Source: Actinoplanes lobatus
Lineage (GTDB): Bacteria > Actinomycetota > Actinomycetes > Mycobacteriales > Micromonosporaceae
Direction of reading: 5' to 3'
Assembly (NCBI RefSeq): GCF_014205215.1
Contig: NZ_JACHNC010000001.1
Coordinates: forward strand, 2,175,001 to 2,239,000
DNA length: 64,000 nucleotides
Shown: piece by piece, positions 59,263 to 64,000 of the stretch
Layout: the number at the start of each line of letters is the position of its first letter
Position numbering within the stretch: position 1 is the stretch's first letter
Made by a program: the position numbers and the translations under genes
Notes under the pieces: model-generated
What the model saw: the letters and a program-made list of their open reading frames with translations, nothing else
The model's database searches: none
What the model was told of the DNA's origin: nothing

Positions 59263-60996
59263 GTGAACGGCGGCCTGTACCGCAGCACGCATGCGACACC
59301 GGACGGACAACCGCCGGCGCAGGAGGGCGTCACCGTCGTCTCGGTGGACGCCCCGGACCCGGAGCAACAGCGGCCCGCCGCACCCGAGGGGGGCAGCACC
59401 ACCGGGCAGAGCGCGATCATGGCGATCGGCAGCCTGGTGAGCCGTTTGATCGGCTTCGTCCGCAACGCGATGATCGGCATGGCCCTGGGCGGCTACGTGG
59501 GCAGCGCCTTCACCAGCGCCCAGTTCCTGCCCGGCCAGATCTACGAGCTGCTGCTCGGCGGGATCCTCTCCAGCGTGCTGATCCCGCTGCTGGTGCGGCG
59601 CCGCAAGGCGGATCCGGACGGCGGCCAGGAGTTCACCCAGAAGCTGCTGACCTTCGCGGTGGTCATGCTCGGCATCGCGACGCTCCTGGTGGTGGCCGGG
59701 GCGCCGTTGATCACCGCGATCCAGGCCAGCGCCAAGACCCCGGACGCCTACCGCGACCTGGTCACCAACTTCGCGTACCTGATCCTGCCGATCATCTTCT
59801 TCACCGGTGTGTCCGCGCTGATCGGCGCGGTGCTGAACGTACGCGGGCACTTCGCCGCGCCGATGTGGGCGCCGATCCTCAACAACATCGTGGTCATCGC
59901 GGTGTGCGGGGTCTTCCTCATGGCCTTCGGCTCGGAGCAGGAGCTGACGCCGGAGAACATCAGCCCCGGCGCGATCGCGCTGATGGGCGGCGGCATGCTG
60001 CTCGGCATGGTGGTGCAGGCGATCGGCCTGCTGCCGGCGCTGCGCAAGGTCGGCTTCCACTGGAAGTGGCGCTGGGACCCGCGGTCGCTCGGGATGCGCG
60101 AGATCGGCAACCTGGCCGGCTGGATGCTCTGCTACGTCGCGGCCAACCAGGTGGCGGTCTTCGCGGTGGCCCGCATCCTGAACGACGTCGCCGGCGAGAA
60201 GAGCCCCAGCACCATCGGCTACAACAACGTCTTCCTGCTCATCATGATGGCGCACGGCATCATCGGCGTCTCGGTGATGACCGCGCTGCTGCCGAAGATG
60301 AGCGCGGCCGCCGCCGACGGCCGGTACGCCGAGGTCAGCGCCGACCTGACCCGCGGCATCAAGCTGGTCTCCGCGGCTCTCGCCCCGATCGTGGTCGCCT
60401 ACGCCGTGCTCGGCGCGCCGATCGCGGTCGTGCTCTTCGAGGGCGGGCGGATCACCAACGACGACGCGCTGGCCATGGGCACGGTCCTGACCGTGGCCGC
60501 GTTCGCCGTGCTGCCGCTGTCGATCAGCTTCCTCTGCACGAACGCCTTCTACGCGCTCCAGGCCAACAAGTCGGCCGCGCTGATCAACCTGCCGGTGGTG
60601 GCGGTCCGGATCCTCGGGTACTTCGTACTGGCCGGGCTCCTCGAGGCCTCGCTGGTCGCGGCGGGCATGACCGCCGCCAACGCGATCTCCTACCTGCTGT
60701 CGGCGCTGATCTCGCTGGCCGTCCTGCGGCGCCGGATCGGCCGGCTGGACCTGGGTTCGGTGGCCGGCTCGCTGCTGCGGGTGGTGCTCGCCGCCGGTGT
60801 CGCGGCGGCCGTGGGCCTGCTGGTGGTCAGCCTGCTGCCCGGCTCGGGCGAGCCGGACGGCCGGGTCGAGGCGATCGTGCAGATCGCCGTCGGCGGTGCG
60901 GTGATCCTGATCGCCTACCTGGGTACGGCCCTGCTGCTGCGTGTTCACGAGGTGAGCCAGGTGGTCGGGATGGTTCGCCGGAAGATCGGTCGCTGA
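59263..60996 (+). CDS. murJ: Lipid II flippase MurJ (MviN)
   Basis: A 577-residue MOP-superfamily transporter that moves lipid II across the membrane. A Pro/Ala-rich cytosolic tail of about 45 residues precedes about 14 membrane helices. Family segments include GSLVSRLIGFVRNAMIGMAL, FFTGVSALIGAVLNVRGHF, NNVFLLIMMAHGIIGVSVMTALLPKMS and FLCTNAFYALQANKSAALIN. Unlike Mycobacterium Rv3910, no kinase-like or sugar-binding domain is fused at the C terminus; that part is encoded by the next gene. GGGAGG lies 5 bases before the GTG. Confidence 0.95.
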   Translation: MNGGLYRSTHATPDGQPPAQEGVTVVSVDAPDPEQQRPAAPEGGSTTGQSAIMAIGSLVSRLIGFVRNAMIGMALGGYVGSAFTSAQFLPGQIYELLLGGILSSVLIPLLVRRRKADPDGGQEFTQKLLTFAVVMLGIATLLVVAGAPLITAIQASAKTPDAYRDLVTNFAYLILPIIFFTGVSALIGAVLNVRGHFAAPMWAPILNNIVVIAVCGVFLMAFGSEQELTPENISPGAIALMGGGMLLGMVVQAIGLLPALRKVGFHWKWRWDPRSLGMREIGNLAGWMLCYVAANQVAVFAVARILNDVAGEKSPSTIGYNNVFLLIMMAHGIIGVSVMTALLPKMSAAAADGRYAEVSADLTRGIKLVSAALAPIVVAYAVLGAPIAVVLFEGGRITNDDALAMGTVLTVAAFAVLPLSISFLCTNAFYALQANKSAALINLPVVAVRILGYFVLAGLLEASLVAAGMTAANAISYLLSALISLAVLRRRIGRLDLGSVAGSLLRVVLAAGVAAAVGLLVVSLLPGSGEPDGRVEAIVQIAVGGAVILIAYLGTALLLRVHEVSQVVGMVRRKIGR

Positions 60997-61223
60997 TCCC
61001 CCGATAAACGTCCTGAACAGGTGATTCTCGACTGATCAGACACTGATTCAGCCGATTCGTGTCGCCTGGCGCCGATGCCGCGCCGGGGGGACGACCTGCC
61101 AGACCATGGCCGAGTACGGGTATGGTCGGTGTCGGCATGTGCGCCGGAGCCTCGTGTTGTTCAGCGCCCGAGTCTGCAGCACCCGAGAAGCACACCGAGG
61201 AATGCACCACCGAGGGAGGACTG

Positions 61224-62780
61224 GTGACCCAGGTCGGCGAAGGCCACGAGACCGCGGCCGACGGAGCCGGGCCGGTCATGACCTTCGGTGCCCCCACCGT
61301 CGGTGAGATCCTGGCCGAGCGCTACCAGCTGGAACAGCACGTCAACAACGACAGTGCGGGCCGGCAGGTCTGGCGGGGCATCGACGTCATCCTGCGCCGG
61401 GCGGTCGCCGTCGTTCTCCGGCATCCGGGCGGTGACTCGGCCACCGAGATGCTCCAGGCCGCCGTCGCGGCGAGCCGGGTGATCCACCCCAACCTGGTCG
61501 GCGTCTATGACGCGATCGACGAGCAGCAGCGGGCCTACGTGGTCCGGGAGTGGGTGGACGGCGAGTCGCTGCGCGATCTGATCGGCGCCGAGGGTCCCCT
61601 GGACCCGGCGCGGGCGATCGCCATCGCGCACTCGGTGGCCGACGCGCTCACCGCGGTGCATGCCACCGGCATGGTGCACGGCAATGTGCATCCCGGCAGC
61701 ACCCTGATCGCCGACGACGGCCGGGTCGTGCTGGCGGACGCGCGGGCCGACGCGGCCGGCAGCAACGAGACGGACGTCCGCGCGGTCGGCGGCATCCTGT
61801 ATTTCGCTCTCACCGGTCACTGGCCGCACGCCGAGGTGGGCCAGTCCGGCCTGCCGGATGCGAATCGCGACAGTTCCGGCAACCCGGCGGCTCCGCGTCA
61901 GATCCGGGCCGGTGTCCCGGCGTACCTCGACGATCTGACCATGGACCTGCTGGACCGTCGCGTCGCCGCCCCGGCGTCCGACGCGCTCACCGCGGAGCTC
62001 GGCCGGCTGGACGCCGCCTCCGAGGACGACGAGTACGAGGACGTCGGTCCCCTGCGCTTCGTGCAGGGCGGCGGTTCGGGCTCCAGCGAGCCGGTCCGTA
62101 GCGCGCCGAAGATCCTGCTCGGGGTCGGCGCCCTGGTGGTCATCGCGATCATCGGCCTGATCTTCGGCATCAACGCGATCAACGACACCAGCTCCAACGC
62201 CGACAACGGCCAGTCGACGACGGCCGGCGGCGCCACGGGGCAGGACGGCACCCCCGACGTGACGCAGACCCAGGCGCCCGTGCCGAAGCAGATCAAGCTG
62301 ACCGCCGACATGGTGCGCATCGTCGACCCGCCGCCCGGCGACCGTGACGACGCCTCCGAGGCGAAGCTGACCGTCGACGGCAACCAGGAGACCGCGTGGA
62401 AGCTGGCGTGGTATTCGCAGCCCAAGTTCGGTAACAGCAAGAAGGGCATGGGCCTGCTGATCGACCTGGGCGAGGCACGGTCGCTGTCCGAGGTGCAGGT
62501 CACCACGTCGGCGCCGGGTGTGGTGATGGACCTGCGGGTCGGCACCAGCGACCCGGGCGACAGCTCCAACGGTGACAAGAAGGTGCTCGAGCAGTTCACG
62601 TCGCTCAGCGACGCCGAGGGCGGCCCGACCAAGAGCACCGGCACCAAGCACGTGCTCTCCGTTGCCGACCCGACCCAGAAGTACCAGTACGTCATGGTCT
62701 TCCTGAGCGAGCTGCCGCGTAACGAGGACACCCCGGGCTACCAGGTCAACGTCAACGAGATCGAGCTGTACGGATACTGA
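61224..62780 (+). CDS. Membrane pseudokinase with extracellular discoidin-like domain
   Basis: A 518-residue protein. An N-terminal kinase-like domain (about 30-285) keeps RYQLEQHV and AVAVVLRHP, but the catalytic HRD loop is HGNVHPGS and DFG is absent (LADARAD). It should therefore not phosphorylate. One membrane helix follows (about 296-317), then a Thr/Gly linker and an external beta-sandwich of about 150 residues (AWKLAWYSQPKFGNSKKGMG, QVNVNEIELYGY) resembling the domain fused to mycobacterial MviN. It probably recruits FHA proteins to regulate MurJ after phosphorylation by another kinase. GGGAGGA precedes the GTG. Confidence 0.85.
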   Translation: MTQVGEGHETAADGAGPVMTFGAPTVGEILAERYQLEQHVNNDSAGRQVWRGIDVILRRAVAVVLRHPGGDSATEMLQAAVAASRVIHPNLVGVYDAIDEQQRAYVVREWVDGESLRDLIGAEGPLDPARAIAIAHSVADALTAVHATGMVHGNVHPGSTLIADDGRVVLADARADAAGSNETDVRAVGGILYFALTGHWPHAEVGQSGLPDANRDSSGNPAAPRQIRAGVPAYLDDLTMDLLDRRVAAPASDALTAELGRLDAASEDDEYEDVGPLRFVQGGGSGSSEPVRSAPKILLGVGALVVIAIIGLIFGINAINDTSSNADNGQSTTAGGATGQDGTPDVTQTQAPVPKQIKLTADMVRIVDPPPGDRDDASEAKLTVDGNQETAWKLAWYSQPKFGNSKKGMGLLIDLGEARSLSEVQVTTSAPGVVMDLRVGTSDPGDSSNGDKKVLEQFTSLSDAEGGPTKSTGTKHVLSVADPTQKYQYVMVFLSELPRNEDTPGYQVNVNEIELYGY

Positions 62781-62817
62781 GACCTCACGGCGTGTTCCCC
62801 TGCACTAGATTGCTGAC

Positions 62818-63477
62818 GTGACTTTCCGGGACGGATCAGGCGCGACGCCGAGCGACGCCGAGCTGGTCCGTGCCCACGTGGCCGGCGATCGGGAGGCGTT
62901 CGCCGAGCTGGTCCGCCGCCATCGGGACCGGCTCTGGGCGGTGGCGCTGCGGACCGTCGGCGACCGCGAGGAGGCCGCCGACGCGGTTCAGGACGCCCTG
63001 CTCAACGCACATCGCAACGCGGCCCGGTTCCGCGGCGAGGCGGCCGTCACGACGTGGCTGCACCGGATCGTGGTGAACGCCTGCCTCGACCGGATCCGCC
63101 GGCGGCAGGCGCACCCGACCGTGCCGCTGCCGGAGGGCAACCGTGACGACGACCGCCCCTCCGGTCCGGAGCCGGCCGCACCCGCCCCCGACCAGGACAC
63201 GGTTCTCGTGGTGCGGGAGGCGCTGGCCGCCCTGCCGGTCGAGCAGCGGGCCGCGATCGTGCTGGTCGACGTTCAGGGGTACGGCGTGGCCGAGGCCGCG
63301 GCGATGCTCGGCGTGGCGGAGGGCACGGTGAAGAGCCGGTGCGCCCGCGGCCGCGCCAGAATGGCGGTGACCCTGGGGTATCTCCGGGGGAACCGGACCG
63401 GCGGTGGGACCGTCCCATCCAGGTCGGAGTCGGCGGGACCGCTGCCGACCGGACCGGAACGGAGGGAGCCACGGTGA
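62818..63477 (+). CDS. sigM: ECF RNA polymerase sigma factor SigM
   Basis: A 219-residue group 4 sigma factor. Region 2 spans about residues 15-85 (DREAFAELVRRHRDRLWAVA, AADAVQDALLNAHRNAARF, TTWLHRIVVNACLDRIRRR). Region 4 spans about 135-190 (ALAALPVEQRAAIVLVDVQG, VAEAAAMLGVAEGTVKSRCA). The place next to murJ and the overlap with a downstream membrane anti-sigma gene are those of actinobacterial sigM, which responds to envelope or oxidative stress. The GTG at 62818 has no clear ribosome site. Confidence 0.92.
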   Translation: MTFRDGSGATPSDAELVRAHVAGDREAFAELVRRHRDRLWAVALRTVGDREEAADAVQDALLNAHRNAARFRGEAAVTTWLHRIVVNACLDRIRRRQAHPTVPLPEGNRDDDRPSGPEPAAPAPDQDTVLVVREALAALPVEQRAAIVLVDVQGYGVAEAAAMLGVAEGTVKSRCARGRARMAVTLGYLRGNRTGGGTVPSRSESAGPLPTGPERREPR

Positions 63478-64000
63478 CGGGCGCCGAGTTCGACGGGGTC
63501 GACCTCGACCTTCTCGCCGACTATGTCGGTGGCGCCCTGGACGGCACCCCGGACCAGGAGCGAGTGGCCACCCTGGTGTCCGGGGACCCGGCCTGGCGCA
63601 GGGCTTTCGAGATGCTGGAGCCGGGCATGATCGCGGTCGAGGCGGCGCTGCGGGAGTTCGAGCCCGAGCCGATGCCCGGCGATCTGGCGGCCCGCCTGGA
63701 CGCGATGTTCCGGGTTCCGGAGGAGATTCCGGGCGGTGCGGACGCCGTACCCGCGAAGATTGTTGATCTTGATGGGGTGCGGCGTGCGCGGGCACGACGG
63801 TGGGCCGCGCCGATCGGAGTGGCGGCCGCCGTGCTCGCGTTCGCCGGATTCGGCGTGAGCCAGCTCTCCGACGTGGGCGTGACCAACGACAGCGCGGAAA
63901 GCACCGCGGCCGGAGGAGCCGCCGACCAGAGCGCCCCGCTGATGGCCAGCATCCCGGCGGACAACGTGATCTTCAGCGACACCGACTACACCGCCGGCAC
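63474..64000 (+). CDS. Membrane anti-sigma factor partner of SigM (3' end outside window)
   Basis: The frame opens with a GTG that overlaps the sigM stop (GTGA) and stays open to the edge, giving 175 residues. The N-terminal cytosolic part (VTGAEFDGVDLDLLADYVGG, DPAWRRAFEMLEPGMIAVEA) is helical and acidic. A single membrane helix follows (WAAPIGVAAAVLAFAGFG), then an external Ser/Ala/Gly linker. This is the layout of an RsmA-like anti-sigma factor that would hold SigM at the membrane. There is no HxxxCxxC zinc motif. The function is inferred from layout and position. Confidence 0.75.
   Translation, partial: MTGAEFDGVDLDLLADYVGGALDGTPDQERVATLVSGDPAWRRAFEMLEPGMIAVEAALREFEPEPMPGDLAARLDAMFRVPEEIPGGADAVPAKIVDLDGVRRARARRWAAPIGVAAAVLAFAGFGVSQLSDVGVTNDSAESTAAGGAADQSAPLMASIPADNVIFSDTDYTAG

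Noticed and set aside
8264..63477. A dedicated biosynthetic gene cluster or phage-defence island
   Set aside because: No polyketide or peptide synthase, restriction, toxin-antitoxin, Abi or CBASS-type gene set was recognised. Accessory genes are scattered singly.
1..64000. tRNA or rRNA genes
   Set aside because: No cloverleaf-forming segment with the conserved GGTTCGAATC-type T arm, and no rRNA-like sequence, was noticed in the spacers. A covariance-model scan was not possible here.

Overview
The window is high-GC DNA with frequent GTG starts, tight TGA/ATG and GTGA overlaps and several probable leaderless promoters. This points to an actinobacterium. The gene content (LppU/SCO3897-type protein, Bpa, DUF4192, DUF5318, SigM, PadR-Ino1, GT87 membrane transferases) and the style of the intergenic DNA fit a filamentous Micromonosporaceae genome such as Actinoplanes. 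That genus-level placement is inference.

Left part (1-30.4 kb): mixed metabolism and cofactor genes. It begins with pheA, a zincin-like peptidase, an OsmC protein, serS and two tandem HAD phosphatases. Next come bpa, a dimethylargininase divergent from an Lrp regulator, and a YbjN/T3SS-chaperone-like protein. Molybdenum cofactor genes lie in several blocks: mobA with a DUF6457 gene, fdhD, moaA-moaD, and the operon moaC-mog-moeA-moaE. Between them are phoD, DUF4192, GNAT, fructosamine-kinase-like and metallophosphoesterase genes, a PHP-UvrD helicase fusion, a prepilin peptidase, an LppU-type protein, an AAA ATPase with a DoxX gene, and a GT87-like protein.

Middle (30.4-36.5 kb): a GGDEF-EAL c-di-GMP enzyme behind an AT-richer leader, overlapped by a membrane transferase and a zinc-ribbon gene. 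A nucleotidyltransferase and a YbaB-like protein follow. Two copies of a dispersed stem-loop element (5.9 and 34.8 kb) show compensatory changes in their stems.

Right part (36.5-64 kb): a conserved core block that, as I recall it, matches the oriC-flanking order in Streptomyces and, rearranged, Mycobacterium. It runs dnaB, rplI, rpsR, ssb, rpsF, a GT87 gene, ponA, a DUF5318 gene, padR-ino1, cca, murJ, a pseudokinase, sigM and its anti-sigma factor. Into it are set a 1,223-residue Trp/Gln-rich repeat protein between dnaB and rplI, an AP-endonuclease-like gene, ogt and secreted proteins. The chromosomal origin probably lies not far beyond the right edge.

The most unusual signals are the covarying repeat element, the giant Trp-periodic membrane protein, a spaced DnaA-box-like array upstream of dnaB, a Shine-Dalgarno-sequestering leader on rpsF, and tandem repeats that grew from the 3' end of moaD. 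No tRNA, rRNA, CRISPR array or insertion sequence was seen.
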